Assembly (NCBI GenBank): GCA_028554795.2
Contig: CM068826.1
Coordinates: forward strand, 106,182,602 to 106,246,601
From: Sinohyriopsis cumingii
Taxonomy: Eukaryota > Mollusca > Bivalvia > Unionida > Unionidae
Reading direction: 5' to 3'
DNA: 64,000 nt
Part shown: piece by piece, positions 1 through 11,882 of the stretch
How the letters are laid out: the number at the start of each line of letters is the position of its first letter
Position numbering within the stretch: position 1 is the stretch's first letter
The notes under the pieces: model-generated
What the model saw: the letters and a program-made list of their open reading frames with translations, nothing else
Database searches by the model: none
What the model was told of the DNA's origin: nothing
Program-made: the position numbers and the translations under genes

Positions 1-229
1 GGTAGACATGGACAGTATTTCAGTCAGGGTGGACAATGACAGTATTTCAGTCAGGGTAAACATGGACAGTATTTCAGTCAGGGTAGACAATGACAGTATT
101 TCAGTCAGGGTAGACAATGACAGTATTTCAGTCAGGGTAGACATGGACAGTATTTCAGTCAGAGTAGACATGGACAGTATTTCAGTCAGGGTAGACAATG
201 ACAGTATTTCAATAAGGGTTATGTTTTGA
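1..229. repeat. 27-bp minisatellite
   Basis: About eight tandem copies of a 27-bp unit with core gacagtatttcagtcaggg run from the window edge to about 220. Because 27 is a multiple of three, the array translates as an open 9-residue repeat (D-S-I-S-V-R-V-D and one variable residue). Units differ mainly at the ATGG/AATG position. The open frame is a by-product of unit length and nothing else supports a gene. The array may continue beyond the left edge. Confidence 0.9.
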
Positions 230-1288
230 ACTGTTAGCACAGCAAACTATTCGATTCTGTCAAACGACAGAAACACACACACACACACAAATGATTGAAA
301 TAGCAATATTTAGAATTTTTCAGGCTTTTATGATGTATTTGTATTTCTTTGATTTGTTCTCTTCGATTGCTTTTAGAATTTTGTTTAAATTTTAATATGT
401 ATCAGAGTAAACAGTTTTCAATAAACATCATCTACAGTTGACGTGAGTTTTAGTCCAAATTTTGTACCATGTCAAGGTCTTTCAAGCCTGTGTGAAATTA
501 CCTTTCACAAGAACTCATCTTTTTCAGTGAGTAAAAATGCGGTTGCATACTTTTCAAGCAGCAAGCTATGTCACTAAACCATTTGCTTTTATTTCAGCTT
601 CCATAAACTAATCGACAGCCCATTTACTGCACTTGTAAGAGTATAACATATAATGCAGACAGCATAGACAAAATCTCATCTCCAGCCACATAATGTAGCG
701 GTATTTAGGCCCTGTATTCCTAAAACTATGTTAGGTCATGAGTCAAGTGCAAGATCAAACCCATCTACCCCACTCCCAAATAGATATGAAAATTAGAGCA
801 CAAAGAACGTCGTGGAAAACTTCTTAATTTCAAAACAGTTGGTTTTATCCTGAAAAGTCTTTAAATATTTTTAAAAACACCTTATGTTTTGCCAAAATCT
901 CTTTAAATTTATATGAGGGAATATAGAAGGTTTAAAAAGATTAAAATGTATCTTTAAATTTAAATTTTTTGTTAGTTACACATTTTTCAAAAATAATTAA
1001 AATTTAATCAAATTGCATGGATCAAAGGACCTCACACTAGTAGTTATGTAAGTTTGTCCTGAAAACTCCTTGAGTTTGAGAAAGTTGTTTTTATCCTTGA
1101 AAACCCATTACGTTTTTTTGAAAACCTTGAACTTTGCCAAAGACTGGGTCAATCAGATTACACAATACTAGTAGTTACCAGATAGAGCAGCATCCCTTTG
1201 CTGTAGTGGTGGAGTTATGTGTTTTACAACAATACAGGTAAACATCAGGGGATAATTTAAGTTCTGTATGAAAAAATTCTTCTTACAA
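230..1288. other. Intergenic, no gene seen
   Basis: AT-rich DNA with a short (CA)n tract near 272-289 and short duplicated phrases such as tttatcctgaaaa around 840 and 1090. I see no coding exon with splice sites, RNA gene or clear transposon here. Confidence 0.6.
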
Positions 1289-1904
1289 ACTTTAACTCAT
1301 TCAGCCCCAATCCCACCGGTAGGCGTGATGAGGCTGTACCCTATTTCCAAGCTCTGCAGCATCAAGGTCATTTAAGATACACCACAGTGGGTGGTATTAC
1401 AAAAAAGCAGACAGATATAGCTCTACAATGATACCAAATAATCTGGAAGTTCTAGTTGCACTACAAAATAAAGAGGGTAAAACCTTATTTTTTGGACCTG
1501 TTTGGTTTTTCACCCAAAATTCGCTCGTGGCCGGAATGCGATTTTGTGTCTGGATTTTAGACCTTCTGGCCTCAGCTCTAAGGCAGACCAGTCTGAACTG
1601 CACACAGACAGGTGAACCTTTGCATTAACAAGGTTAAGGTGGGCATTTGGAATAAACAGTGGTCTCCATACAAAAATGATGGGTCCATTAAGCAAAAGAA
1701 AAAAAAGAACTCCAACTTTTACCCTTCTGCTCATGCACAAGCAAAATAACAATGGAAAACAATGTTTCTAATACAACTAAGCATTAATCTCATGGAAAAT
1801 CTGTTGAAAGCTGATGTATTCAAAAATAGCCCCCAAAATGTCTTTCCTACTCGCATTTCAGGCGAAAATTGACAAAAAGCTCCAGGGCTGAATGAGTCAA
1901 GTCC
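1289..1904. mobile_element. Candidate short-TIR non-autonomous transposon
   Basis: The motif actcattcagccc occurs near 1294 and its reverse complement (gggctgaatgagt) near 1885, giving inverted ends about 600 bp apart. The interior has only short overlapping open frames on both strands and no transposase. A target duplication could not be fixed, so the exact ends are uncertain. It could be a MITE; the inverted pair is what is actually seen. Confidence 0.45.
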
Positions 1905-2133
1905 TTGAAAATTTGAAAAGTCATTCAAACTCACCAGAGCTGTAAGTCCACCTAGCCTTGAGGGGGATTCTTTGGATAGTATATTTGTTTACATGTAAAA
2001 ACATTTAAAAAAAGAAATTGTTTTAAATTAACTTTCATATATTGTTAGTGACATTTTCACAATAGTTTCTGTTTAATTGAAATAATTTTGAAAGGATAAG
2101 GTTTCATTTGTTCTTTGAATACATTCCTCAAAA

Positions 2134-2290
2134 ACATTAACATTTGGAATATAACCCAGCTACTGTACTCTCGAATCCAGCCCTACTAAATTACAGAAAT
2201 TCATTTTCTCTGTCTACACCATATAGACAGAGGGCAGCAACTCTTGCCCATTACTTCCCCTTGCCACCATTAGGTGTAACAAGGATTTAT
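2134..2290 (+). repeat. Left inverted terminal repeat of DIRS element
   Basis: Matches the reverse complement of 17015-17162 in blocks: acattaacatt at the outer end, gaatccagccctactaaa, a tgtct-rich block, and cccttgccacc near the inner end. Spacing between blocks differs by small indels. Inverted termini are the expected DIRS architecture and set the left boundary of the element. Confidence 0.75.
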
Positions 2291-3099
2291 GCTTTGTTTC
2301 CATGCACTATAACATACAGAATAAGGCTCTCGTTAATCCAAGTCTTTGTGTGTGAAATTCAAGCCATATATTTTTAAATTTTGGATTTAATTGGACCAGT
2401 ATTGATTCATAAACAGGTGGCATGCATTACTTTTTTGGTTTGGCTGATATTTTGTGAAATTTGTCACTTTCTCAGACTTGGACATTTTAGACCACATTGT
2501 ACATGCTGTTGTTGATGCATGTTGACTTTCATTAGTTCTTGCATGCCATCTTTTATTTTACACACTCTTACATGTTAATATATCTACTGAAGCAAAGATA
2601 AAGAGAAAAAGCAAGGCCAGTACAGATGTACTAATTATACATTAAATACAGAATCAGTTGTAAGCCTTGTGGGGGATGTTACCAGGTCCACTCACCCACC
2701 CACCCACCCACACATAAAACCAGAAGGCGAGATGAATGCAGATAATGTTGCTGTCACAGATATGCCAGTGTTTCAAGAACATATGCATTGACTGCTACAG
2801 GAGATAGCAAAGCAAAATTCCTTTACCTATCTTTCATCTTTAGCAGATAATTTGGATAAAATGCGGAATTGTTACCCCATTTTTAGGCAGCCCAGTGCAT
2901 GCAAGTCCTTCCACAAATTTGAACTGGACTTTTGACCCATAAATATTGTTCGGATCCAGTGGATGCAGTATATAATACTGTCTTGCTGTCCAGAGATATA
3001 CTGGCTATCCAACCAGCCAAGCCATCCCAATCCAGACTCAATTAAAGGGATCTTAGTGATATATCTAACCATTTAGCAAGACATATGGCTACATATATT
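2291..3099 (+). other. DIRS 5' region, no readable protein
   Basis: Internal sequence of the DIRS element between its left terminus and the gag-like region. It includes a short (CCCA)n run at about 2692-2712. No convincing conserved reading frame; probably leader plus decayed N-terminal gag. Confidence 0.45.
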
Positions 3100-4574
3100 G
3101 ATAAGGATGAGAATCATAGTGAAAAATCCATTCATCTAGACAAGCCAATGGTTACACATGCAAATCAGGACAGGGACTGTTTTGGAAAATCCGTCTGTGC
3201 AGCCATGCTTCCAGTATGACCAGTACTGAAGCCATTCTTCCGGCAAACCAGCCATCTGACCAGGTGTGATAAAATTCCCTGGCAGAGCCAGCTTTTCTTA
3301 CTTTGAACCACCTACCCCCAGAGTATTAGCAGTTGTTTATTTAGGGATGATGGCATTGCATCATCATTATCTCAAGGCGAAGTTTATCCTGAAATGGAAG
3401 CAGACAAGGACCAAGAGTATTCATACAGTGACTGTGAAGATACTTCTGAGCAATAGCCATACTTTGATCTAACCATGGAGAGGATGGAGTTTAGTTTTAA
3501 GGATGCCATTGAAGAAATATACCGTATGTTGCTGGCTTTAGAATGCCATCTACCACCAAGCATGACTATAAAATCAAAGCACTGGTCAATATCGATGATG
3601 AGGAATAGTCACCTTCTTTCCATCTGCTTCTCCAGTTAGCCAGACTCAAGGAGATGAACAATCAGCTGTTCAAACATATCTGTGACCTGGGGAATGCTAA
3701 AGCCTTCTTTTCAGAAATCTAGGTATTTACCACTTTGTCATTGCACTGGTTCTGGGCACATTCTACTAAACTCCCAGAGTCAGACAAGAATGTAACCATT
3801 AACATGTCTACCCCATGGCTTTTTATGGTGGATAAGAAAGTACTTCTTGGCACATCAAAGCTGGTTTGAAAAGTTGTCACTTCTTCAATGCTGAAACTGG
3901 CATCATTAGAAATTTTCCAACTACTGGAAAAATCAGCCAAGCAACACACCTGGGAGTCGATGCTTGAATTGCAGCTGACCATACAGTGGCAAATACATTG
4001 ACTGCCTCTGCCAACCTTGACTTGACATCGTATGATGCATGTATTTCTGCCACTTGGCTCGCCATTGCTTATTTGGGGGGCAAATATGAAGTTGTTCAGA
4101 GAGAGGTGGTTCAGGAACCTCCTCTCCAAATGGTCACTCCATCAGCATCCTTGCTTTGGAACCTGCGTGGCAAGTCAGTCAAAAGATATCTTTTATGCCT
4201 CAAGGTTTGATCAGATCTAAACCTTTTGCCAGCAGACAACAGCTGAATCAGTCTTGGAGCAAATTTTACTGTGGAGGTATGAACAAAGTTCGTCTATCCT
4301 CAAGCCTCTGCCTTCCCAATGCCGACTTAACACCCCTACCGCCTGTAAACAGCCTACTAGTGGGTACCAGATTCCTGCATGTCTGTTCACACTGGATCAA
4401 CTTATTCCCACAAAATGGGCCCCTGAGTCATTTCAGAGGGGCTTTGGATTTTGTTTATCCAACCCCCTTCTTTCATCCTCTCTACTTTTAATAGATATGC
4501 CATCAGATTGGCAAAAGGACCACATTCTTCACCAAAAGGAGCTCATCAACAACCAGGTGGTGAAGATCTGAACA
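3100..4574 (+). pseudogene. DIRS gag-like region (degenerate)
   Basis: Fragments of open frame in shifting phases read as a DIRS first protein. One segment near 3500-3720 is rich in acidic and Leu residues; another, 3720-4220, carries the typical long helical stretches; a third lies around 4250-4570, just upstream of the RT start. In DIRS elements this protein precedes and overlaps the RT frame, which fits the position. There is no zinc knuckle. Assignment rests mainly on its place between the left terminus and the RT. Several stops and frameshifts make it non-functional. Confidence 0.5.
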
Positions 4575-4678
4575 ACCCTTAAGGTGTAAATCAAGTTGAG
4601 GCCAATCATAGACCTGAGTTGCCTCAAGCATTTATTCTTCTGCCAAATGTCAAGATAGAGATGGTGAGGTCTATCCAA
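4575..4678 (+). pseudogene. DIRS reverse transcriptase, 5' fragment
   Basis: The plus frame reads the conserved DIRS RT opening, including LRPIIDLSCL and the KIEMVRSIQ block that precedes the palm. It breaks off at ATCCAA (4673-4678), where the Polinton begins. The same RT resumes at 14631 with the aspartate-bearing DAYFHV motif. With the insert and one ATCCAA copy removed the two parts fall in the same frame, apart from one in-frame stop. That continuity is the strongest evidence for the insertion point. Confidence 0.8.
4673..4678. repeat. Left target-site duplication of Polinton (ATCCAA)
   Basis: ATCCAA directly precedes the left terminal repeat and recurs at 14625-14630 just outside the right one. 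Six bp is the known Polinton/Maverick duplication length. The shared string is actually CTATCCAA, so the exact cut may shift by one or two bases. Confidence 0.8.
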
Positions 4679-4953
4679 GCAGCAGAGAAGGTGAACAGAC
4701 CACTTGCTGGAAGGTCCATTTTTGACAAATAAGGCTTCCTACGAAAACGAAAAAAATAAGGTCAATAACATCAAACCAAAGCCTCTAACTGACCGAGAGT
4801 TTCTCAAATTGGGTTAGTTTATTTTGTTACTTTATCTTTGTCTTTCATATTTTTGTTAATTTGTAAGTGCATTCGCTTACCCGCCGGATGTTTCATTGAG
4901 GTCACACCCTCTCTGCTTCTGTAATGTGTGAATATTAAATCTTTATTATATCA
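4679..4953 (+). repeat. Left terminal inverted repeat of Polinton
   Basis: Aligns with the reverse complement of 14362-14624 over its full length, with scattered mismatches and small indels. Shared blocks include agaccacttgctgga, accaaagcctctaact, ggttagtttattttgtt and cccgccggatgtttcattga. Long terminal repeats of a few hundred bp are normal for Polintons and are used in protein-primed replication. Confidence 0.92.
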
Positions 4954-4991
4954 GTCTCTCTACCAAATATTTTATAAAAACCTATATGATA

Positions 4992-5627
4992 TCACGATCG
5001 AGGATCATGTAAATTTATTGTTATAAATCCTTGTGGGGTAGATTGTGCTTTTGAAAAGAAGTTTTCGAACCTAATTATGTCCATATCCCCACTACACCAA
5101 GTCTGATAAATATTTTGCAGAGTATGTGTATCAACTCCATTAAACACAACTAAAATGTTACAGTTATCTCTGATCACTTTAGGTATTTGTGTATATCACT
5201 GAGTAACATAAATAACATCAGTATTTTTACGTCTGTCACGAGAAAATAATCTAGCTGGATTTGATTGTTTGTCCAGCATTACATCATCGTATACCATGAC
5301 ATTATTAATAAATCCATTGAGGTCATCTACAGATGGGGCTTCATCAATATCAGTGATAAAATCAATAATATCATTACCATCTTCATCCAACAATTTTGCA
5401 TTTTCATTAAAATCTTTAAGTACATCGTAACGTCTCTGATTGTCAACTGACGGAGCTACTAAATATAACTTATCCCATTTGAGTCATCTCATTATCAGAT
5501 TAAGTAATAATTGTGTTTTACCAGAACAAGATGGACCTATGATAATTGCTCTGATAGAATTTGGTAGCGCTGGATAATGCTTGACTGGCTCTTGCTTTCG
5601 TGTCACTGAGAAATCAATGACATCCAT
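4992..5627 (-). pseudogene. Polinton packaging ATPase (A32/FtsK-HerA type)
   Basis: Genome-packaging ATPase that would pump DNA into virions. Read from the ATG at 5627 it has a Walker A GPSCSGKT about 35 residues in, a Walker B-like VMVYDD, and the family's C-terminal block with IRDNCN and the FF-x-A segment. Length is about 211 codons, close to the usual 210-250. Two in-frame TGA codons (one after Walker A, one after the DVIYVTQ segment) break it. It is the first gene inside the left terminal repeat and is transcribed outward towards it, with the phospholipase gene diverging 130 bp away. A short A-rich run lies in the gap. Family assignment is firm; the gene is inactive. Confidence 0.88.
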
Positions 5628-5756
5628 GTTATGCAAATATAATAAATAATATGGATTTATATTTTATTCTATGTAGAGCATTCACTCCCACAAGTGGATT
5701 AAAAACAATAATAACAAAAAAAAAAAAGCATGCACCTATAGACAAGTGTGTAAAAT

Positions 5757-6146
5757 GTGGTGCAAAACAAATCTAAATTTATTTCTAATACTAAAATCGG
5801 TGGTGATATCGTTGATTTATTAGGAAAATTACCAGGAACTCCATGGGCTAAATACCCAGGAGAAAAACATCTTCCTGGATATAATTATTGTGGTCCTGGA
5901 ACTCGACTTGATATCCGACTTGAGATCAACCAAAACCTGGAGAGTATCCAATAAATGCAATTGATCAAGCATGTCAAATTCATGATGTAGCTTATAAAAA
6001 TCCAGATCTGCAACAACGACATATTGCAGATGTGAAGTTGATTCACTTAAATTCCATAAAAAAATAAATTTTTTGGAGAATTATTAGCTAATTGGTTGAT
6101 AAGATCTGCGATGAAGGTTAAACTAGTGCTAGGGGCTGGTAATTAA
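5757..6146 (+). pseudogene. Parvovirus-type phospholipase A2 protein of Polinton
   Basis: Small protein with the parvoviral VP1-type secreted phospholipase A2 fold signature: calcium-loop motif YCGPGT about 45 residues in, then the catalytic pair in HDVAY about 35 residues later, preceded by a PGEKHLPGYN stretch. In parvoviruses this domain opens endosomal membranes during entry, and similar genes are known in some Polinton-like elements. One frameshift falls between the calcium loop and the catalytic histidine (near 5930) and another near the end (about 6065), so the copy is broken. A hydrophobic, basic C-terminal tail follows. It lies directly upstream of the integrase on the same strand, with a gap of only about 30 bp, so the two were probably expressed together. 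Confidence 0.85.
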
Positions 6147-6177
6147 GCATCTGATTATTAAAATAATGGAATGAATG

Positions 6178-7132
6178 TATTATAGCCCAAAAGGATATTT
6201 GAGGGGTAGAGCAGCGATTAGTAAACTCGCTGATGCAGCAAATGTTACACGTTCTGTTGCTGCAAAATGGTTAGCATGACAGGCAATATGGCAAATTTTA
6301 CTACCACCAACTAAATAAATTCTGCCTGCTAATTTTGATGTCAGCACTCTTAATGAAGTTCATCAAGCAGATATTTTGTTTTTGCCACATGATACTATTA
6401 AAATTGGTAGACGTCAATCAAGTACATACAAATACGTGTTAACTGTCGTTGACATTGCAAGTAGATATAAGGAAGCAGAACTGTTATCATCTAAAACAAC
6501 AGCTGAAGTTTCTTCTTTTGAACAAATGTATCAATGAAGACCCTTGTGATGGCCACAGTTACTACAGGTTGATCATGGCAGGGAATTTCTTGTTGCAGTA
6601 TCATCTCTGATGAAAAAACATAATGTCAGAATTAGATGAGGACATACCACAATTCATCGTTATCATGCAATTGTTGAACGATTTAATCAAACACATGCTG
6701 AGCGGTTATTTGGATATCAATATGCACATGAAATAATTCAGAAAGGTATGAGTTCTCGCGAATGGGTTGCAAGATTACCAAGTGCGACAGCTGCATTAAA
6801 TAATGAAATTACTCATGCTACTGCCATGAAACCCATTAATGCAATTACAAAAAAACATACCAATACAACGACATGACTTTTCAAAACAACCAGCATTAGG
6901 TAATGTTACTGACAGATATTTATATGAACCTGGTGAACTTGAAGGTGGTAAAGAAAGAGCAACTGATCCTATTTAGAGTATTACGATGCATCAAATTTCT
7001 AGCGTGGCGAGATTCATGGGTAGATCTGCAATCTACGGATTAGATTCAACTGATCCTCAACTTGGATTTATACGTGAACAATTACCAATAATTCCTGAAT
7101 ACACACAATTACCACTGCATTCACTTTTATAA
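6178..7132 (+). pseudogene. Polinton retroviral-like (rve) integrase
   Basis: DDE integrase that inserts the element. Reading order: an N-terminal helical domain (GYLRGRAAISKLADAA), core motif 1 around HQADILFLP, core motif 2 around VDHGREF, catalytic Glu in IVERFNQ, then the Polinton-specific C-terminal segment YLYEPGELEGG followed by ATDPI. The last segment separates it from Ty3-type integrases. About 318 codons, near the usual size. Several stops (among them a TGA in the N-terminal domain, TAA near 6320, TGA codons around 6535-6550 and TAG near 6975) and a frameshift near 6870 inactivate it. An N-terminal HHCC zinc motif is not visible, perhaps lost to the decayed start. Confidence 0.92.
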
Positions 7133-7377
7133 ACTAGCACCTCAACGTCGATTACATTCAAGACAGGTCAGCATTACATTTTAGTGTGTATGACCAACAC
7201 TACTAATAATTCTATCTACAGTAAATTGTCTTGGACTATTATTTGAATACTGCCACAACATTACTGTGTTACAGCTCTCACAACGATTATTCTGTTATTG
7301 TTGTTTTAATGTCATGATAAATTCAGCATCAAGATCAAAGTTGAGCTTATTTTTTTGGTCACGCTGTTTATAACTAG

Positions 7378-10300
7378 TTATTTTCTTAATATGCCATTAT
7401 TAGGTTCCTGAATTTGATCATTATTTTCTGTGAAGTCTATGACAATTCTCCACAGCTGAGATTTTGTTCTGACTAGAGACACTGTGAGATAAACTAAATT
7501 TGACCATTCGATACAATTATCGACTCTCCAAACATTTGTATCAGAGGTGGTTAATCCTTGTGATGAATAAATTGTCATTGCGTATCTTAGTGTCCATGGA
7601 GTTTTGTCCATAGTTAACGTGCTCTCAACAACATTGATAGGTACTTAAACAATATCATTTAATACAAGATTTTGTTTCTCTGATGATCCTGGTATATCAA
7701 CGTCGATAGTCTGTGGTCGCATATCTGCTGGTTGATAAGAGAATGGTATGGGTAAATTTGAAAAATTTTCTTTATGTAACATAAATAATTGTTATGGAAG
7801 TGTATCACGAACTATCTTTCTACTTGCAACTATCAAATTATTTGGTCTCCATAAATTCCCAAAAATTTTAATAGGAGTTTCTGAAATTATTTCACGCATT
7901 ATTTCACAATGAACTTTATTCGGTTTTAGTCTGATTAATTTCTTAAAGTCTCTTAATTCTGGGTCAAGCACTCTATGATCATCAGTATTTCTTCATAATA
8001 ATCCACAAGTTATTTCAGCCATTTATGTAGAGACAATCCAACAACATGACCGCCACACATTATTACAGCAGTATTTTTTGTCAATAACCAATCAAGAAAT
8101 ATTTTTAATGTTTCTAATGAAACTGCATATTTCATCCCAAACAATAATCCTTGGAATATATTTCTCCCATTTGTTCATGAGTCCATTTATCTCCCTTCCA
8201 TCGAAAGAATTTATGAAAAGTGCATGATTTCATATTTCTTTCTCTCATTTCTCTTGCGAGTCTGTGTGTAGGTGTTAATACAACTATTTCTGAGCAACTG
8301 TACTGTTCAAGAATAATTTAATCACACGAGTTGTTTTACCAGAACTTCCAGGTCCATTGAGATAAATTGTTTTATGTATAACAACAGGATCATATACCGA
8401 TGGTGCTGATGAAAATTTTGATATTTGATTTTTTTGGTAATTAATATCCTTAATTTCATTGGTGGCAGATTCAGAATAATTAAGTATATTTTCTTGTTTT
8501 ATTCTCCATTGACTCCATGATGCATTAGTGCTGATATGTAGTTGTTCTTGCAATCCCGTATTTTTTTATATATATATAAAATGAATCCAGTGACTCTGAC
8601 AACAAAATCAGAACCTCTATTTGTTATCAATAATAAATTTATTGAAACATACACAAGCACTGAAGATCTTAAATGAGTAAGCTGCGGTGACTCACCATCA
8701 GTATAACTCACAATTGTACCTAATTTAGTTCCGTCTGATAAATTAACATTACTTCGACTTATAAACAAGTTTCTATTCATTGTATCAGCATTTATAAAAT
8801 CGAGTTCAGCATCATCCATAATCTATCTTGTATAATGTCATTTATGATCAAATGATCCTCCTTGGGTGAATTTACTGATTTTTTTTTCTGCCAAGATCTT
8901 TTGTGAGTTTATTCTCAAAATCAGTTATATCAGGATTTTCATCATCAGAATATTACTTTTGTTGTGGTATCCAAATTTCCTACTGCAGATGACATGACAT
9001 AATTGCTTCACTTACTGTTAGCAATAATAGTATTTTTATATCGTGCATATACCGTAATAATACTATTGGTGCCCACATTTTGTTTGAAAAATGTTTGCCA
9101 AACCAGACATACATAACAAGTTGGATGAAGATTTTCAGCAAAATTAAATCACTCGATTCAAGCGAATCCAGTCAAATAAAAATCTGGTTATGGTCCGTTT
9201 ATCGATACTCTGGTCATCTCGTGTGTTGGATGTCCAAATCACTCAAAATACTTAGAATAGTCTCTCATAGCAAGAAAACTTCCCGGATAACATGCAACCA
9301 TATCAACCAAAATAACATCTCTATAATTGTATTTAGTATTCCATTATCCACCGTGTCTGTATTGACACAATTACGTTGTATTTCTTCAAGAAAATCCAAT
9401 CGTGTTGGTTTCCATGAATTTTTCTCTCTAGCAAAATGAGCAGCAACTGGCAGAATGGTAACACAATTGCTCAGTAATTGTTCAGCATCGTCATGGGTAT
9501 ATTTCAATGCAATATCTTTCATTTCTTCATGGAGAGATTCTGTGCGATAAATAACTCTGTTAGGCTGTACAAACTGATCATAGTTTCCATTATCTGAACT
9601 TTGAAACAGCCACACGGATACAGGATCATTCTTACTTATTTCATTAATAAAATCAAATATATCTCCTTAGTAAAATTTAACAATTCAATTTCGTGGAAAT
9701 ATTGTTACTGCATTAGTCCACGCATGCACATTATGATCAATAATTTGAAGTTCCTTTTGATTTATACTTTGATTTGTATAAAATCTCTCCAGTTATCGTT
9801 CTTAATGTTGTTGGAAATTTTAATTTCTTTCCTAATTCAGTAACGTCATTTATTGTGGCTCCTTTATCCAGGACTGATTCAGCCCATTTGTTTATTTTTT
9901 CACATCACTGATCCGTTAAACCATTTCCACTCATCGCGTTTGTAAAATGTTCCCTTACTCGTTCAGCTACACAATTTAGCCTTGACAAAGTTAAAGACGA
10001 AGATTTCAATGGTTTTAGATCATGAACGCTGGGTTTATCATTCAGCGGATAAATTCCATAAATAACTGCGGTCACAGGATATGCTCTTTCATAATACGGT
10101 TTGTCAATACCAGTCAACATTCCTGGTTTGGAATTTTTACTTAATACAGAGATTGTTTCATTATGAAGGACAGGGTCATGTTTGTCACTGATAATCTAAA
10201 TATCATCTACTTCCTTAATATATTTTACTCTGAAAAAATATCTTGTCTATTGAGATAATTAATAATCGTCGTTGGTCGTTCATTGTGGCATTGACATCAT

Positions 10301-10470
10301 CAGTGTTGCATGTGATTTTGAATGTTGACCACACATGAGATGCATTATCATTGCAAAATTATTTGTTAGCAATACGAATACTTTTAATCAGAGTTTCCAC
10401 CGGATCAACCAGAGCTTATCTTCGTAAGTCAGGGGTTTTCCTGTCAAGATCGAAACTAGATTTCAGGTTT
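7378..10470 (-). pseudogene. Fused OTU-like / family-B DNA polymerase / SF1 helicase gene
   Basis: A 3.1-kb replication gene read right to left, broken by many stops and frameshifts. Segments in order: a region with LNCVAERV (about 9985) and a later HNVHAW (about 9730), whose Cys and His could be an OTU-like protease pair (inference); polymerase motif A VDMVACYP (about 9300) followed by FGHPTHEMTR; a block with THLRSSVLVY; polymerase motif C as T-D-S split by one extra base near 8595; helicase Walker A GPGSSGKTT (8329-8355); TPTHRLAREMR; a TFHKFF block and a DE box; and helicase C-terminal motif IYSSQGLT (about 7555) followed by a VYLTVSLVR box. Polintons normally encode a protein-primed polymerase; fusion to an SF1 helicase is unusual. 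I infer fusion because co-directional remnants run together with no promoter or start signal between them, but decay could hide a boundary. The 5' end is uncertain. Confidence 0.75.
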
Positions 10471-10509
10471 AATTCTAATCACTAATAATATCTCATCCAT
10501 ATTATAATT

Positions 10510-10513
<4 letters not shown>

Positions 10514-10592
<79 letters not shown>
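10514..10592. repeat. (TA)n microsatellite
   Basis: About 39 TA dinucleotides immediately upstream of the polymerase-helicase gene. It may have expanded within or next to the gene's original 5' region and obscures its start. Confidence 0.97.
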
Positions 10593-10594
<2 letters not shown>

Positions 10595-10886
10595 CGTACA
10601 AAGAATAAATGCAAATGGCTTATGATAGGCTCTACAACTTGTAACAAAGCTTGCATAAATGCATTTTGCAGATATCATTTACAAATTGTATGGAGAGGGA
10701 GTTTAGGACCTAAACCGTGTTTGAGATATGGTGTTGGGTTTAGAGAAAAAATAGAGAGCTCAAAAGAATATTATGAATAACACTGATAATAATGACAAAG
10801 AAATGCAAAAGATTATGTAGCCAGATTTTCAAAATGATTTAGACGAATCATTATTTAACAAATGATATTATTATTTAAACTGAGTA

Positions 10887-11386
10887 AAAAGAATTTGTGA
10901 AACATCCTATCATCAAGGATTACAATGCATCTCGTGATGGTGTAATCAGGAACTGTCAGCTAAAAAATCAGTTGGTAATGTCACTAACGCTGGTTATCTC
11001 ATGTTCAATACTAAGGGGAATAAACATTATTCCTGTCATAAATTCATATATGAGTGTTTCAACGGATTAATCGAGAAGAGTCTTGTGATAGATCATATTG
11101 ATTCAGATAAGAAAAACTACTCTTTACGTAATTTCCGAGCTATTCCAGTCAGATCAGCAAATTTGGAAAAACCGAAAAAAATACAAAAATTGCAAAAATT
11201 ATTACGTCTGTAAATACAGAAACTGGCTAAGAAATAATATTTCAGTCAATGAATACAGCTGTAAAATATTTTGATATTAACTCGCATTTGGAAAAACATG
11301 TCACATATAATATTTCCAGATCTGCTTTCTCTAAGAAATATAAACGAAAGATAACTGTCAAGCTAAAACTCTCTCCGGCAGAGTAA
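10887..11386 (+). pseudogene. HNH endonuclease-like gene
   Basis: Reads as a homing-type HNH nuclease: an N-terminal segment in one frame (FVKHPIIKDYNASRDGVIRN, NUMOD4-like), then after a +1 shift near 10965 the HNH core (SCHKFIYECFNG, VIDHID, YSLRNFRAI) at 11001-11213, stop at 11211-11213, then a short basic tail frame at 11249-11386 that may be the original C-terminus. The metal/active-site His of DHID and Asn of LRNF are present. Such genes occur in phages, giant viruses and some virus-like elements as selfish passengers. It sits between the replication gene and the promoter block on the opposite strand, so it could be an insertion. The frame breaks suggest inactivity. Confidence 0.75.
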
Positions 11387-11393
11387 TCAAGTA

Positions 11394-11510
11394 GTTACAT
11401 CAGTTTAAGAAAATATTTACTTACCTCTGTTCACTCGAGAACGCACTTCCAGACTGACTGGGAGAGTTGTTTTTGAGTTTAATTATTGTGGCATGCACAC
11501 AATTGTGCAT
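11394..11510 (-). repeat. Second, promoter-distal copy of leader exon
   Basis: A direct duplicate of 11518-11630: the acttccagactgactgggaga block, a gagttt/tagtttaatta stretch and the palindromic cacacaattgtg. Read on the minus strand it is a second leader copy ending in a splice donor (exon end at 11425). A minus transcript could therefore use either donor. Confidence 0.75.
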
Positions 11511-11652
11511 ACTAAATGAATATTTCACTTACCTCTGTTCACTCCCAAATACACTTCCAGACTGACTGGGAGAGTTGTTGTTTAGTTTAATTATAGTGGC
11601 GTGCACACAATTGTGCATGTGCCACTTGACTGGGAGAGAACGATTCTGTGCC

Positions 11653-11659
11653 TTTTATA
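11653..11659 (-). promoter_or_regulatory. TATA box, leftward promoter
   Basis: TATAAAA on the minus strand, followed by GGCAC as in the mirrored box at 11876. An initiator-like CAGTCA lies just downstream on the minus strand. Confidence 0.65.
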
Positions 11660-11667
11660 GTCTGTGC

Positions 11668-11861
11668 AGAACATTGTAGAATGACGGGCATTTCCAGAGT
11701 AACTCAATCATGTGATTTTCTAGAACATTTTGAAATGACAGGGATTTCCAGAATAACTCAATCAGGTGATTTTCTATAACATTTTGAAATGACAGGGATT
11801 TCCAGAATAACTCAATCAGGTGATTTTCTATAACATTCTAGAATGACGGGGTTTTCCAGAA
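11668..11861. repeat. 54-bp repeats with TTCnnGAA sites
   Basis: About 3.5 tandem copies of a unit holding gggatttccagaataactca and tgattttcta. Five perfect TTCnnGAA palindromes occur at 11718, 11746, 11800, 11836 and 11854 (TTCTAGAA twice, TTCCAGAA three times). This is the two-subunit heat-shock-element pattern; true elements usually need a third adjacent nGAAn unit, which is not clearly present. Confidence 0.7.
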
Positions 11862-11875
11862 TATTTTGTGTAGAC

Positions 11876-11882
11876 TATAAAA
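11876..11882 (+). promoter_or_regulatory. TATA box, rightward promoter
   Basis: TATAAAA followed by GGCAC. TCAGTC initiator-like sequences start at 11898 and 11902, the right distance for a start site. The predicted leader ends at the donor GTAAGT beginning at 11935. Confidence 0.65.
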